Shown: positions 11,480-23,194 of the stretch, one piece after another
Position numbering within the stretch: the stretch's first letter is position 1
Layout: each line of letters starts with the position of its first letter
Made by a program: the position numbers and the translations under genes
Assembly: GCA_023548195.1 (NCBI GenBank)
Contig: JAJHZJ010000751.1
Coordinates: forward strand, 803,501-867,500
DNA length: 64,000 nucleotides
Origin: Bettongia penicillata ogilbyi
Taxonomy: Eukaryota > Chordata > Mammalia > Diprotodontia > Potoroidae
Direction of reading: 5' to 3'
Notes under the pieces: generated by a model
The model's database searches: none
Told to the model about the DNA's origin: nothing
What the model saw: only the letters and a program-made list of their open reading frames with translations

Positions 11480-12820
11480 TCAACTCGGTTTTATAATTCC
11501 ATTTTGTCCAGCTCTGAGAGAGAAAAGGTTATTATTCTATTAAGATATATATCTTGTTGAAATGCAGTTATTTTTTCTTATATTCTATTTGGTACATACA
11601 TGTATAACACTAATATAGGTTCATATTTTATAGTTCCTTTAAGCAAAATGTGATTTCTGTTTATTTCTATTGATTGAAGGTCGCTTTTTGAAATTGAATT
11701 CTCTAATTTACATAGTGCATAGTACATTTTATTCTAGCCTCTCTTTGATTCTATGAGTTTCTCTCCTTTTTAGATGTATTTCTTGTAAATAATATGTTAT
11801 ACTTTTTATATTCATTTGGCTAATTTCAGTTTATTACATTGATAAGTTATGATACACATTTGTGTTTTCATTTGGTACTTAATTATTAGTTTCTTTTTAA
11901 TTATTTCCATCTTTTAAGGCAATTCATTTTTTTTCAATCATTAACTTTGCACAAACAATATGATGTAACTCTATCACCAAAGTGTATCCTCCCCATCACA
12001 CACTTATACTCATCCATCCCACATGCATATTCAGCCTTCCATTCTTATTCATTGATCCTTTCTATGCTTTGGGGGTCTAAATTATTTTTTTTTTAATTTT
12101 TGCTTATTTTTATATGTATTTTCCTTTTTTCTTTTCATTTTCTTTCAACTGAGAGTTTAGATTCACCATCACTATAGTCTCATTCCCTCTAAATTCTTGT
12201 TTCTTAGCTTTATTTTTCTATACTCTTTCAATTGGCCTCTGTCTTGATTATTTTCCCTTTTTGTCTATTCTGAACATTATTTTCTAATTTATCTCTGGAC
12301 GATCCCTCTTTTTTTAAATACACTGGTCTCATCCCCTCAAATGGTGTCTAAACATGGGTAATTGATTTCATTACTTGTTTCTTTGTCTTGTGTTTCTGTT
12401 GCTAGAAATATTTTCAAGTTAAACATTCTGCTCACATATGTTTGTTTTATGCAGTTATGCCTCAAATGTCTCTCTTTTGCTGAATATCAGTCTTTTATAT
12501 GATGATTACTAGTGTCAGGATAGCATGTTATGTCATTTCAGATTGCAATTTAAGCTCCTTTGCTTTTCAAATATACTCTTCCATTCTCTCCAATAGTTTC
12601 TTGCAAGCACAGAATAATCTTAGGTTATCCAAATGTCTACCTTTTATTTTTTAAAATCTTTTATTTCATCATTTGCATTTTTAGTGGAGATGAGAATTTT
12701 CAGATTGTTAAATATGACAATGCTACATAGATATAGTTTCTCTCTTTTGCTTTTAAATTTTATTTGCTTTATCTAAGATCATGGTTGCAAATTTTGCTTT
12801 GCAGAGTATCTTTAAGTCAA
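11480..12820 (-). mobile_element. Diverged L1 fragments, reverse orientation
   Basis: Read on the minus strand, about 11740-11800 encodes a degraded L1 endonuclease segment around LQEIHLK, and about 12540-12640 matches the end of L1 ORF1 (the complement of agctcctttgcttttc). A second piece near 12750-12815 resembles a later endonuclease segment. The order of pieces does not fit a single collinear L1, so at least two fragments are juxtaposed. Confidence 0.5.
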
Positions 12821-13489
12821 ATATATTACATTACATTCCTACCTTTCCATTCCATATACGTCTTTATGTTCTAAAACTTCTTAACAGTTAGAAATATTCA
12901 AAATTGTTCAAAAGTTATTTTTTCAGAAATATTCAATGAAAAGTCAGATGGGCACTTTGTTGGTGTATTAAGGTAGGAACTGCTTTCATGTGCTAGTTTT
13001 ATATGTAGCATATTGTTGGGTTCGATTTTTTTATGTATTCCTCTTTCTTTCTTTTTTGATCCTAAGAATATAATTTGTTCAAGGACATAAACCCACGACT
13101 TTAGTGATATAAGAACTCTCAGATTTCTTCTATCAGTACAGACATCTTCTCTGAAACTTGTGGTTACACAGCCAATAAGATGTAAGGTTTTCAAAGTGTC
13201 ATGTACAGATTTCTGGCTATGCTGCCTATGCTACCATACAGACACCTATTTATTTTTAGAATAGTAATATTCATTTTTATTCTTTCTTCCATTAAATTGT
13301 CAAATATGTCTCAATGATGTTCTTGTAATGTCAGGAGAAAATTAAGAAGAAGGTTTCCTATGCATTAAGTGGACCTTCCTGGTACACTTTATTAGGTACC
13401 TGGACAAGAGTCATTTAGAACAGATATGCATGAAAGGGTTACAGTCTTCATCAATGGAGGAAACATAAAAAAAAAAATCACAAAATATT
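12821..13489. other. No gene seen
   Basis: T-rich sequence with no repeat recognised. It may include further L1 debris. Confidence 0.4.
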
Positions 13490-13640
13490 TTCGGAGAATC
13501 ACATAATTTGAAAATTAGACAGGACCTCAGCACTTGCCTAGTCCAACCAGCATATGAAAGAAGTTTCTAATAATGTACCAACCTATTGCGCAGTCATCTT
13601 TTTCTTGAACATTCCTGAAAAAAGGGAGTACATCCTACTT
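13490..13640 (+). repeat. CR1/L3-type LINE 3' fragment
   Basis: It shows the CR1/L3 signature: gagaatcacataatttgaaa, aggacctcagcacttg, cctagtccaacc. The same signature appears at 30155, 30425 and about 30990. Confidence 0.6.
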
Positions 13641-14284
13641 TTGAATAATTTTATTTAAGTTTTTTCTTTTTGTATACTTGTTTCTTTTCTTCCCTAATAT
13701 CAAGTTTAAATTTTCATAATCTTTTTCCTTTACTATTTATCTTTTTTGATGTCATATCTTCTGAAACTGTCTCCTTTACCCTTCCTGATCATATCTTCCT
13801 GAAGTCTCAACCACTCCCTTCTATGTTTTGAGTTAATAATGAGATATACAACTCTATATAGCATTTATCACTTAAAGTGTCCCATTCCCAAATCCTTCCA
13901 ATACAATTTGTCATCTCACTCCATATTGCATTTGAGGGATTACTTCTATTAATTCTAGGTCATCTCCATATTGCTAGCTGCACCCACTTCCCTCTCTCTC
14001 CTGTGAGAGCAGCCTCCTGATATTCTGTCCCTGTTCTTCCACAATCCAGAAAGCAGATAGAAAAATTCAAAGGTGTTTGTCCACCATTTTTCTCAAGTCC
14101 TATGTAATTTTTCCCTTAAAATATTAATCTATTTCTCACTCTATTTCTCTTCCTGACTTTTCTCATTATACCATATATAGAGATATAAATATAGATAGAT
14201 ATGTAGATATATGTATTTGTATATATATATTAGACCATTAGACCAATGCCTCACTTTTTCATAAAAAAAAACCTTGAACCACAG
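13641..14284. other. No gene seen, short TA/GATA tract
   Basis: T/C-rich sequence without an identifiable element. A degenerate TA/GATA microsatellite lies at about 14175-14232. Confidence 0.4.
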
Positions 14285-14699
14285 TGTGTGAGAGTTTTTT
14301 CTGGTAGACTTGGAACTTTGTAATAATACAAGAACTTACTGAGAAAAAAAAAAAAATCCTAATGTTGGTCTTCTAAGGCAAAATGCCTTCCACACTCAGA
14401 GAAAGAAATATGGAAGTCATTCGCAGAATGTAGCAGATCATGTTTGTGTGTGGGTGGGTTTCAGTGTATTATGTTTTGATTTGTTATATGATTTCTTCCA
14501 TTTATTTTAGTTCGACTACATAGCATGACTATAGTGAAAATGTGCTCAATAGGAAAGTATATGTAGAACCTATACAGAATTGTATGCTGTCACGGGGAGG
14601 GAGGGGGGGTATTGGGGGAAGGGTGGGGGGGATAAAATCTTAACTTTAAGGAAATGATTGTAAAACATTAAAAAAAATTAAAATTAAAATTAAAAAAAA
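14285..14699 (+). mobile_element. L1 3' UTR fragment ending in an A-rich tail
   Basis: It contains the L1 3' UTR order: aaaatgccttccacactcag, agaaatatggaagtcattc, a T-rich middle, gtgaaaatgtgctcaata, a strong G tract, then an A-rich end. Only the last few hundred bases of the element are present (5' truncation). Confidence 0.65.
14594..14631 (+). other. G-rich tract, candidate G-quadruplex in L1 3' UTR
   Basis: At least five runs of three or more G (ggggaggg, agggggggt, gggggaaggg, tggggggg) lie within 38 bases with loops of 1-4 bases. A G-rich tract near the 3' end is a known feature of mammalian L1 3' UTRs. Confidence 0.75.
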
Positions 14700-15270
14700 G
14701 CTTGATTCCCCTACTTCATATTCATATTATTGTCCAATTCTAGCCACATGAAAAGCAAACATTTCATTTCTTGTTCTTTCATTTTGAACTGAAAGTAGAT
14801 AATCTCTGCTGTTTGGTCAGTTTCTATGTTAAATATTTTGGTTATCTTACTTTTTTTAAAGAATGATTAAAACTCTTCCCTTTAATTAAATGTCCAATTA
14901 TTTTCTATGTTGGTTAGGCTCAGCTTTGCAAAATATTTTATTTTGAAGTGCCAACTAATCTCATTTACTCTTTGGAACATCATATTTCATTCATTCTTTG
15001 ATTTTTTGTAAGCATGGGCATTACTGTCCTATTCTGATAAATTTTCATGGGGATGGAAATGTTTTTCTCTTGATTTCTGAAAAAATTGTTCTTTAATGTT
15101 ATAGTTTTAAATTCTGATGGCTATGTTTTTTGAGGAGTTATTCCTGAATTTCAAGTGACTGCAAAGTCATTTAATCTGTATCTTATGAAAGTTCGATATA
15201 CAGTTTGATATATATTATACATGTGTAACTCATGTAAAATATATCCATAAGAGACATGTTGTTAAGGAAA
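14700..15270. other. No gene seen
   Basis: AT-rich sequence with no recognised element. Confidence 0.4.
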
Positions 15271-15853
15271 ATATAGACAAAAAAATGAAGAAAATAAAAA
15301 AAAATATGCTTCAATCTATATTCAGTCACCATCAGTTCTTTCTCTGGGAATGTGTAACACTTTTTATCATCAGTCCTTCAGAGTTGTATTGGATTATTGT
15401 ACTGAAGAGAATAGCTAAGCCATTCACAGCTGATCATCTTACAATAATGTTAATTTATTCACAGTACATTTCACTTTGTCTCAGCTCATACAAGCCTTTG
15501 TTTCTTTCTGAGAGCATACTTTTTTAATAGCACAATTTCTCTGAACCTGGCTCAAAGAGGGAATAACATACATGCTCATTTGGGCATAGAAATCTATCAC
15601 CCTCAGAGAAGTAGGAAGTGAGGGGGATAAAAGAATTGGATGTGATAGAATGGAGAGCAGATTGGTGGGGGGATCATAGTTACATACCATGACTTGGTCA
15701 GCCATTCCCCAGTTGATGGATATCCCCTAAAGTTCTAATTCTTTGTCCCCAGGAATGAGCTACTACAAATATTTTTGTACATATAGATTTTTTTTTCCTT
15801 TTTTATCTCTTTTGGGATACAGACTTAGTAGTGATATTGTTAAGTGAAAGGAC

Positions 15854-16399
15854 TGTAATGCTAATAAGAGTTAAAGATCTACCCAGTTCATTAATGGAAC
15901 TGTCCATTAAAGGAAGCCTGATTAGGGGAGATTTTTCTTTTGTTGGAAGGCCCATATGTTTTGTTAATTTCTAATGAGGCACTGGTTCTCAAGGGTTGTG
16001 ATGCCCCCTACCTCTGAAAACTGTATACACACTCTGAGGTGAGATTTTACTTCAGAATTTACTCATTGGAAGTGTTTGTTTGGCCAGATGAGACTGTGGG
16101 CAGCTACTAAGGAGCCTCCTGGCTTTGAAAACCCAGATGTTGGTGCTTCTCTCTCTGGTAACTACGCATGTATTGCTTATGGTCAGATGGCTGGAAGCCC
16201 TGTCTGTTAACCTTTATTTCTCTGTTTGTATTTCTCTAAATTTCAAAGTGCTGACTTTTTTCCCTGAACTAAGTGAATGATATATGTGCTTGATTTAAGT
16301 GATTGTTGACCCCTCAAAAGTGGCTTTCCTTTTAGAAAAGCATATTTAAGAACCTATATAGCAGGCTTTCTAATGTATGCTGGGACCCTTATTATTACA
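15854..16399 (-). mobile_element. LTR-like element (546 bp) with 5-bp target duplication
   Basis: On the minus strand it begins TGTAATAATAAGG and ends GCATTACA, so it has TG...CA ends. The flanking host is L1 ORF2 on both sides. The 5-base flanks are aggac (15849-15853) and aggat (16400-16404), a four-of-five match. It aligns over most of its length with 46219-47056 (for example the complement of tcatctggccaaacaaa and cattaatgaactgggtagat), but lacks about 285 bases before the 3' end. A 5-bp duplication is typical of class I or ERVL-type LTRs; the family is not named here. Confidence 0.7.
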
Positions 16400-16997
16400 A
16401 GGATATGCATGGTTTTAGAACACGTTGAGCAGAGTAACAGATCACTCTCTAGAATGACTGAATCAGTTCACTGCTCTATCAACTGTGCATTAAAGTCTCA
16501 TTTTTTTCCCACATCCATTCTAACACTTGTCGTTTACTTTTCTTTCCTATTAGCCAGTCTAATAGGTATATGGTAGTTTCACAGAATTGTTTTAATTTGC
16601 ATTTCTCCAGTCAATAATGAGTTAGAGTATTTTTTATATGATTACAAATAGCTTTGATTATATCACCTGAAAATTGATCATAGTTTTTGATCATTTATAA
16701 ATTGGAGATGGCTCTACTTTTTTATAAATCTGACTCAGCTCTCTCTACATTTGAGAAATGAGGTCTTTGTCAGAAAAACTTCCCTCAATTTTTTTCGCAG
16801 TAACTATTGTTAACTTTATTTGCCTCCATCATATTCCCCCATTTATTATATTCTCAAAGCTTTTTCTTGCCTCTTTTATGTGAGATATTTTACCCCATTC
16901 TACTTCTCCCTTTCTCTTCCTCCAAGTACATTCCTCTCTCTCACTCCTTAATTTTATTTCTTAGATATCCCTTCATATTCAACATACACCTAGACAC

Positions 16998-17213
16998 TAT
17001 ATATATATATATATGTGTCTGTGTGTCTGTGTGTGTACATATATACACATATATACATACACATACATATATACACATATATGCATATACATACATATAC
17101 ATATGTATACAAATATGTGTATATATGCATACATACATCCTTCTACTATATATATATGTGTGTGTGTGTATATATACATATATATATATACATATATATG
17201 TATATATATATAC
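16998..17213. repeat. (TA)n/(CA)n/(TG)n microsatellite
   Basis: About 215 bases of alternating purine-pyrimidine TA, CA, TG and CATA units. Overlapping long frames on both strands here are repeat artefacts. Confidence 0.95.
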
Positions 17214-17786
17214 ACTCCTTCTAACTACCCCAATAAAGAGAAAGGTCTTATGAGTAACAAATATCATTTTCCCATGAAGGAATGTAAATAGTTTAACTTA
17301 GAAATTCTCTTGTGATTTCCCTTTCCTGTTTACCTTTTTATGTTTCTTTTGAGTCTTGTATTTGAAAGTCAAATTTTCCATTCTGCTTTGGTCTTTTCAT
17401 CAAGAATGCTTGGAAGTCCTCTATCTCATTGAGTATCTATTTTTTCCCTCAAAGAATTATACTTAATTTTACAGGGTAAGTGATTCTTGGTTGTAATGCT
17501 AGCTCCTTTGCTCTCCATAATATCCTATTCCAAGCTCTCAAATACTTTAATTTAGCAGTTACTAAATCTTGTGTCATCCCAGCTGCTGTCCCACCATACT
17601 TGAGTTATTTCTTTCTGGCTGCTTGCAGTATTTTCTCTTTGAGCATGGAACTTTGGAATTTGACTATAATATTCCTGCTAATTTTCATGTGGAGATCTCA
17701 CTCAGGAGGTGGTTTGTGATCTTTTTCAATTTCCATTTTATCCTCTGGTTCTAGAATATTGGGGCAACCTTCCTTCATAATTTCTT

Positions 17787-19618
17787 TTTTTGTTTGGTTG
17801 GTTTTTTATTTTGCTTTTGCTTTTGTTTTATTTTTTAAATAAATTTATTAATTTACCTTTTTACATATATTTTCACAAAATTTTGGGGTCCAAATTTTCT
17901 CCCCATTTCTCCCCTCCCCACACTCCAATACACCGAGCATTCTAATTACCTCTATCACCAATCTGCCCTCTCTTCTATCATCCCTCCCTTCCCTTGTCCC
18001 CATCTTCTCTTTTGTCCTGTAGGGCCAGATAACTTTCTATTCCCCATTACCTGTATTTCTTATTTCCTAGTGGCAAGAACAGTACTCAGCAGTTGCTCCT
18101 AAAACTTTGAGTTCCAATGTCTCCCCAACCCACTCTCCCCACCCATTCCCTTTGGGAAGGCAGGCAATTCAATATAGGTCATATCTGTGTAGTTTTGCAA
18201 ATGACTTCCGTAATAGTCTTGTTGTGTAAGACAAACAATATTTCCCTCCATCCTATCCTGCCCCCCATTGCTTCTATTCTCTCGTTTGATTCTGTCCCTC
18301 CCCAAGTGTTGACTTCAAATTGCTCCCTCCTCCCATTGCCCTCCCTTCCATCATCCCCCCCATCCTTGCTTATCTCCTTCTCTCCCACTTTCCTGTACTG
18401 TAAGATAGGTTTTCATACCAAAATGAGTGTGCATTTTATTCCTTCCTTTAGTTGGTTTCTCAGAAAGTCATTAACCTCCATCGGTTCCATTGTAATTTTG
18501 AGAGAACTATTTTCTTCAGTGAGCTTTTGAACCTCTTTTTCCATTTGGCTAATTCTGCTTTTGAAAGCATTCTTCTCCTCATTGGCTTTTTGAACCTCTT
18601 TTGCCAATTGAGTGAGCCTATTTTTAAAGGTGTCATTTTCTACAGCATTTTTTTGGGTCTTCTTTACCAAGGTATTGACCCGTTTTTCATGCTTTTCTTG
18701 CATCTCTCTCATTTCTCTTCCCAGTTTTTCCTCCACCTGTCTAACTTGATTTTCAAAATCCTTTTTGAGCTCTTCCATGACCCGAGCCCATTGAATATCT
18801 ATTTCAAATGTTTGGGATACAGAGGCCTTGACTTCTCTGTCTTTACCTGATGGTAGGCATTGTTCTTCCTCATCTGAAAGGAAAGGAGGAAATATCTGTT
18901 CACCAAGAAAGTAACATTTTATGGTCTTATTTTTTTTCCCTTTTCTGGTCATTTTCCCAGCCAGTTACTTGACTTCTGAGATTCCTCTCCACCCCTGCCT
19001 CACCTCCAGATCCACCCACTAGTGATTGAGGTCTGAGATTCAAATGCTGCTTCCCAGCCTTAGGGCTTTCAATGGGGTTGGGGCTGCTATTAAGTGAAAG
19101 ATTAAGTTCAGGTGCTCAGGTTGGGACAGGGCTGCCACATGGGGCTCAGTTCCCTCTGGGGGTTTATTTGGAGATCTTCAGTAATGTATCCAAGCTCCTG
19201 CCTGCTTTGGGAGCCTCAGTCTACTGCTGCTTCTGCTGCTGCCTCCCAAGGGGGCCTGAGTTATGGAGACACCCGGCTCCTCTCTCAGCCACCCCAGAAG
19301 TCTCTTTCATTGACCTGTAGCACATGTGGGTTGAGGGACCTTCATGGCCCCAGGAGATTCCGTCCCTGAAGCCTGCTTGGATCTGCTCCTCTCAGTGCTG
19401 CACCGCCAGGGCAGGGCTCTGCTCTGGGCCGGTGTATGACGGACCTTTGTGACAGGTTTTCAGGGCTCTCCGGAATAGAAATCTCCTCCACTCTGTTGCT
19501 GTGTGGCTTCCCCTGCCCCAGAATTTGTTGAGAGTTCCTCTTTATAGGTAATTTATGGGCTGTGGGCTCGGAGCTAGCATATGTTAATCTTTCTACTCCA
19601 CCATCTTTGCTCTTCCCC
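17787..19618 (-). mobile_element. Half-L1 (HAL1-type) element, internally deleted, with 11-bp target duplication
   Basis: The 5' end is at 19618 on the minus strand (gggaagagcaaagatggtgg) and the 3' A-rich tail is at 17787. The duplication cataatttctt is present at 17776-17786 and 19619-19629. The element has an L1-type 5' UTR (19618-18953), the coiled-coil part of ORF1, then jumps to the distal 3' UTR seen in the copies at 34928 and 53652. About 1 kb is missing relative to those copies (the equivalent of 36100-37110), with short CAA microhomology at the junction. There is no ORF2 sequence. It is inserted in the ORF1 of an older L1 in the same orientation. Confidence 0.85.
18413..18952 (-). 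pseudogene. Half-L1 ORF1, 179-residue open frame, coiled coil only
   Basis: The frame starts at the ATG that begins ORF1 in this family (the same position as 35600 and 54367 in the other copies). It is lysine-rich at the start (MTRKGKKNKT), acidic near residues 25-32 (SDEEEQ), and from about residue 55 to 150 is a long heptad-like coiled coil (EELKKDFENQVRQVEEKLG, FKNRLTQLAKEVQKANEE, FKSRISQMEKEVQKLTEEN). It ends after a 1-kb deletion fuses residues around NDFLRNQ to 3' UTR sequence, adding LKEGIKCTLILV. The RNA-recognition and C-terminal domains of ORF1p are therefore absent. Full ORF1p trimerises through this coiled coil and binds RNA through the missing domains. A product could form coiled-coil oligomers but probably could not bind RNA normally. 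Expression is unknown, and a neutral remnant is most likely. Confidence 0.7.
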
Positions 19619-20486
19619 CATAATTTCTTGAAAGATGATGTCCAAGGATTTTTTTTTATTATGACTTTCAGGCAGTCAAATCATTTTTAAATTATTTCTC
19701 CTGGTTCTATTCTTCCAGGTCACCTGTTTTCCCAATGAGATATTTCATTTTGTCTTTCAGTTTTTTCATTCATTTGGCCTTTTTTTATTGTTTCTTAAAT
19801 TCTAATAAAGTCCTTAGCTCCACTTATTTTATTTTAATTTTTAAGGAATTGCTTTCTTCAGTGAGTCTTTGTACATCTTTTTCCATTTGGCCAATTTTGC
19901 TTAAGGCATTCTTCCCCTCATTCACTTTTTCGACCTCTTTTTTTGCCTGGCCTATTTTGAAGGTGTTATTTTTCATCAGTATTATTTTTGTGTCTCCTTT
20001 ACCAAACAGAGTTATTTTCTTGTATAACTCTTGTTTTTCTTCCCAATATTTCTTTCTACCTCTCTCACTTGATTTTTGAAATCCTTTTTGAGCTATATTG
20101 TAATTTGGACCCATATCTCCCTAACTTTAAATCTAAGAATCTGTTAATTGCAGCATGTTTGACTTCAAATTTATTTCATAAAAGTTGTCGTTTATTTTAT
20201 ATGTTCATTTTATTCTTTTCCAATAGAAACACCATTCCGGGGGTGCTTGCAGTTGCTCCTTTTCCATTTCATGTGGCATTACTGAAATGTTTTGGTATTG
20301 TTTTGCTTTCCTTGGGCACTTTTGATCTACTTTCCTTTGTTGCCAAGTAGTTGTCCATAGAGATGGTTCTTCTCTTGCAATATTTGTTTTCTCCTTAGTC
20401 AGCTTTGTCTTTTGAATTGCCTCTGTTGGTTTTTCTATTATTCTTGTGCAGAAAACATGCTTCTTATTTTAAATTTCCCTCCCAGC

Positions 20487-20517
20487 ACAGAGAGACAGAG
20501 ACAGACAGAGAGAGACA

Positions 20518-20569
<52 letters not shown>

Positions 20570-20570
20570 C

Positions 20571-20652
<82 letters not shown>

Positions 20653-20661
20653 GGAGAGAAA
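20487..20661. repeat. (GA)n microsatellite with GACA interruptions
   Basis: About 175 bases of almost pure AG/GA dinucleotides with occasional AGACAG units. Arginine/glutamate and serine/leucine frames across it are artefacts. Confidence 0.97.
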
Positions 20662-20708
20662 GTTCTGTTTTCCATAAAAGATCAATGACACTGGTTGGAA
20701 CATCCTAT

Positions 20709-21024
20709 GTGTGTGTATATTCATCCTTCATTGCCAAAGAAGACCATGCCATCAGAGAAATAATGACATGACTTGCACTTGACTTAGTTTTGAGTGAGCT
20801 ATAGCTGTGCTGGTCACCAGCCTCAGTTCTCCTCAGAGCCATCTGAATCTAGTGACCAGATATTCATCAGGATGACTGGAGATGATCCAGGATGAGGAAA
20901 TTGGGGTTAAGTGACTTGCACAAGGTCACACAGCTAGTGAGTGTCAAGGGTCAGAAGTGAGATTTGAACTCAGGTCCTCCTGACTCCTGCACTGGTGTTT
21001 TATCCACCATACCACCTAGCTGCC
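20709..21024 (-). mobile_element. Full-length marsupial tRNA-derived SINE with 12-13-bp target duplication
   Basis: On the minus strand it begins ggcagctaggtgg at 21024, with a tRNA-like promoter head (A-box-like tggtatggtgg region, B-box-like gagttcaaatc), then ctagctgtgtgaccttg and gtcacttaaccccaatt. It continues into a body with atcatctccagtcatcctga and ends in a TG/CA-rich tail at 20709. The duplication tggaacatcctat is exact at 20696-20708 and 21025-21037. The structure and length (316 bp) match the CORE-type SINEs common in marsupials; WSINE-like is a tentative label. It sits next to the (GA)n tract. Confidence 0.85.
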
Positions 21025-21037
21025 TGGAACATCCTAT

Positions 21038-22859
21038 AAGGAGACTCTGAGTAAATATCCCAATAAAGTTAATCTCTCCCTTTACCATTCCCATTTTTCT
21101 GGTCTCCAACTTCCTCTCTGTAATTGTTGTCTTCAGTCCCCAAACTGTTTCCTCTTGGTTGGTTATGAATGTCTTAGAAGAAGGTTCCATTTAAAAAAAG
21201 ATGCATTGAAAATTCTTTCTTGTCTAATTTCTCCTTTATCTCTCTCCCTCTAGTGGTGGCCAATTTCTACCTTTGATGTAATAAAAAAAAAAAATGCAAT
21301 CAGTATTGCTTTGCTGGCTTTTTCCCTAGATCATTTTCTTGATCCAAGGCTATGAACTCCTCTACAGTCACCTCTTTTTCCTTCTTCACATCTGGGAAAC
21401 ATAAGAAATTAACTCCGAAAGCCAGACCTCTAAAACTGTCCCAGACACATTAATAGTGGATCTCATGGATTGGGATGGAATAGGTTAAGGATTTGGACAG
21501 AACAATGACACTTCTAATTACCTTAAGAACAAGGTTATCCCAGGGCTTCAAAAGCCACTACCTATAATTGTTACTGCCCCAGACATCTCAGCATCACTTG
21601 ATACCACTATAGATTATAAAAGCAGGAAAGAAGGGCAAAAGAGTCATAGGAGCACTAAAAGAGATCATTTTTTTCTTGTTAAAATTATTTTGTTTTAAGT
21701 GTTTTTACTATTCCCTTTCTTCTTTTTTTTAAGTGTGGGGGACATGTATCTTAATTTGTGCTGTACAACATATGGAATAGAAAGCTGCACCAAGGAAACC
21801 TCTCATGCTATCATCTTCCAAGGATTTTGAGGATTTTTATTTGTTTTGGTAGTTACTATGACCAAAAAATATTTTCATCAAGTAGCCAGATTACTGGTAA
21901 TGTGTTTCTCAATTCATAGCTAGGCTAGTCCTTGGAAGGGAAACCTAGATTGTTACTAGATCTAAAGTAAAATCCCTTTCTCCAATGTGAAAGCTTCCAA
22001 GGCTTGTTTTCAGGTTCTATAGTCTTTGAGAAAAAAGCATTATCATGATGTCAAAAAATAAAAAAAAAACAGGGTAGGAATTTGTGGTATCTTCTCCCAC
22101 CCATCTTTTACCAGCAGAACCAGAGCATATACTTGTTGCTATGTCAATTTCAGATGACAGGAACATTTTTCTATGTTCCAATAGAGTGAGACAAAGTCAC
22201 TCAAACAAGAAAATATTGGTTCCATTTGAAATCTGAGTATTAGTAACATGAAACCAAGATGCAAGTTCAAGTGAATTTGTTTATTGGAATAATTTTAAGA
22301 GATGGCAATTTGATTCTATTTCCCAGTTTATTTAATTAAAAAGAGAGAGGTAAATTTGTTTTGAACTAAGTAAACTTTTTTCTTGAACATAACTCTTGCT
22401 TTCTTAATGTTAAAACCTCAGGGCTGAACTGGGCTAGACATCATTGAAAATTTTCTGCAGTTATCTTAATTGATTTACCAGAACTAGGGACCTCAACTTC
22501 TATAACCTCCTGCTTGTTCCTTGGGAACCTGTATTCTGGAAATTGTTATTTTCTCCTTCAAATGCTTAGAAGCAGAGACTCTAATGTTTAGCCATTCAGT
22601 TTCCCAGGGTTTTTTAGATGGAAAGCTTCTGATCCTAGCAATATTTATTACTCAAGCATCTTTTCAAAGAAACAAAGAAAATACTAGTAACCAGAGGACC
22701 TCCTTGAGGGACAGACTGCTACATGTTCTATTATCCTTAGTTTATGTTAGCTAGTAATTAATTATGAAAATAACTAGCATATAATACTTTAATGTTTTCA
22801 AAGCACTTTTCATCTATTATTGTAGATCAAATGCTGTCTTTAAAGGCACTTTGTGAGGG
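21038..22859. other. Unique sequence, no gene seen
   Basis: No coding or RNA feature was recognised. A faint MIR-like piece occurs near 22785-22830 (ctttaatgttttcaaagcac). Confidence 0.45.
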
Positions 22860-23065
22860 AGGAATAATTAGGAAGAAAATACTATATGGGTGGTCAGAAG
22901 ACCTAAGTTGGAATCGTAATGTTTTAATATATTGGTGGGCTCTAGAAAGCCTCTAAACATCATTTTCCTCAGCACTAAAATAATAATGAAAACATTTGCA
23001 CTGCCTAGCTCATGAAAGTTGTAATGAGGCAAGTGTTTTGTAAATTGGTGAACTCTCTCCAAGTA
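22860..23065 (+). repeat. MIR-type SINE fragment
   Basis: It follows the sense MIR order: gacctaagttggaatcgtaa, then aacatcattttcctcagca, ctaaaataataatgaaaac, cactgcctagctcatgaa and aatgaggcaagtgttttgta. Confidence 0.6.
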
Positions 23066-23194
23066 TAACATTCCTTAAATAAATTAAAATATTGAAAGAC
23101 TATCCCAGTGTTTCTCCTGATCTGTCTTCTGTAGGGATTATTGAGATATTACTGCACATTTGCCCTGTGCTCTAGACACCCTATTCAAGGACAG

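Larger units (their letters stand above)
17340..20150 (-). pseudogene. L1 ORF1 remnant split by a half-L1 insertion
   Basis: The two outer parts belong to one old ORF1 on the minus strand. The N-terminal coiled-coil part lies at about 20150-19630: lysine- and glutamate-rich frames such as IGQAKKEVEKVNEGKNA and IGQMEKDVQRLTEE. The C-terminal part lies at about 17775-17340. They are separated by the insertion at 17787-19618, whose duplication flanks mark the exact break. Multiple stops and frameshifts remove coding capacity. ORF1 normally encodes the RNA-binding chaperone of the L1 particle. This copy belongs to an older subfamily than the half-L1 that split it. Confidence 0.65.
15271..20480 (-). 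mobile_element. Minus-strand L1 with internal deletion and nested insertions
   Basis: From right to left on the minus strand are ORF1 (about 20150-19630 and 17775-17340), an ORF1-ORF2 spacer (about 17340-17215), and then directly the ORF2 C-terminal region (16800-16400 and 15853-15700) and 3' UTR to about 15271. The endonuclease and reverse transcriptase part of ORF2 is missing. Two later insertions lie inside: an LTR (15854-16399) and a half-L1 (17787-19618). A TA/CA array marks the place of the deletion. The 5' boundary near 20480 is uncertain. Confidence 0.65.

Noticed and set aside
16807..17291. Overlapping open frames of 69-148 codons on both strands, rich in Tyr/Ile/His/Thr
   Set aside because: They are translations of the TA/CA microsatellite at 16998-17213; such arrays lack stops in several frames at once.
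20405..20771. Arg/Glu and Ser/Leu frames of 68-119 codons
   Set aside because: Produced by the (GA)n tract; no codon structure outside it.
20895..21024. tRNA-like sequence
   Set aside because: It is the promoter head of a SINE with its own target duplication; there is no complete cloverleaf and no terminator of a functional tRNA gene.
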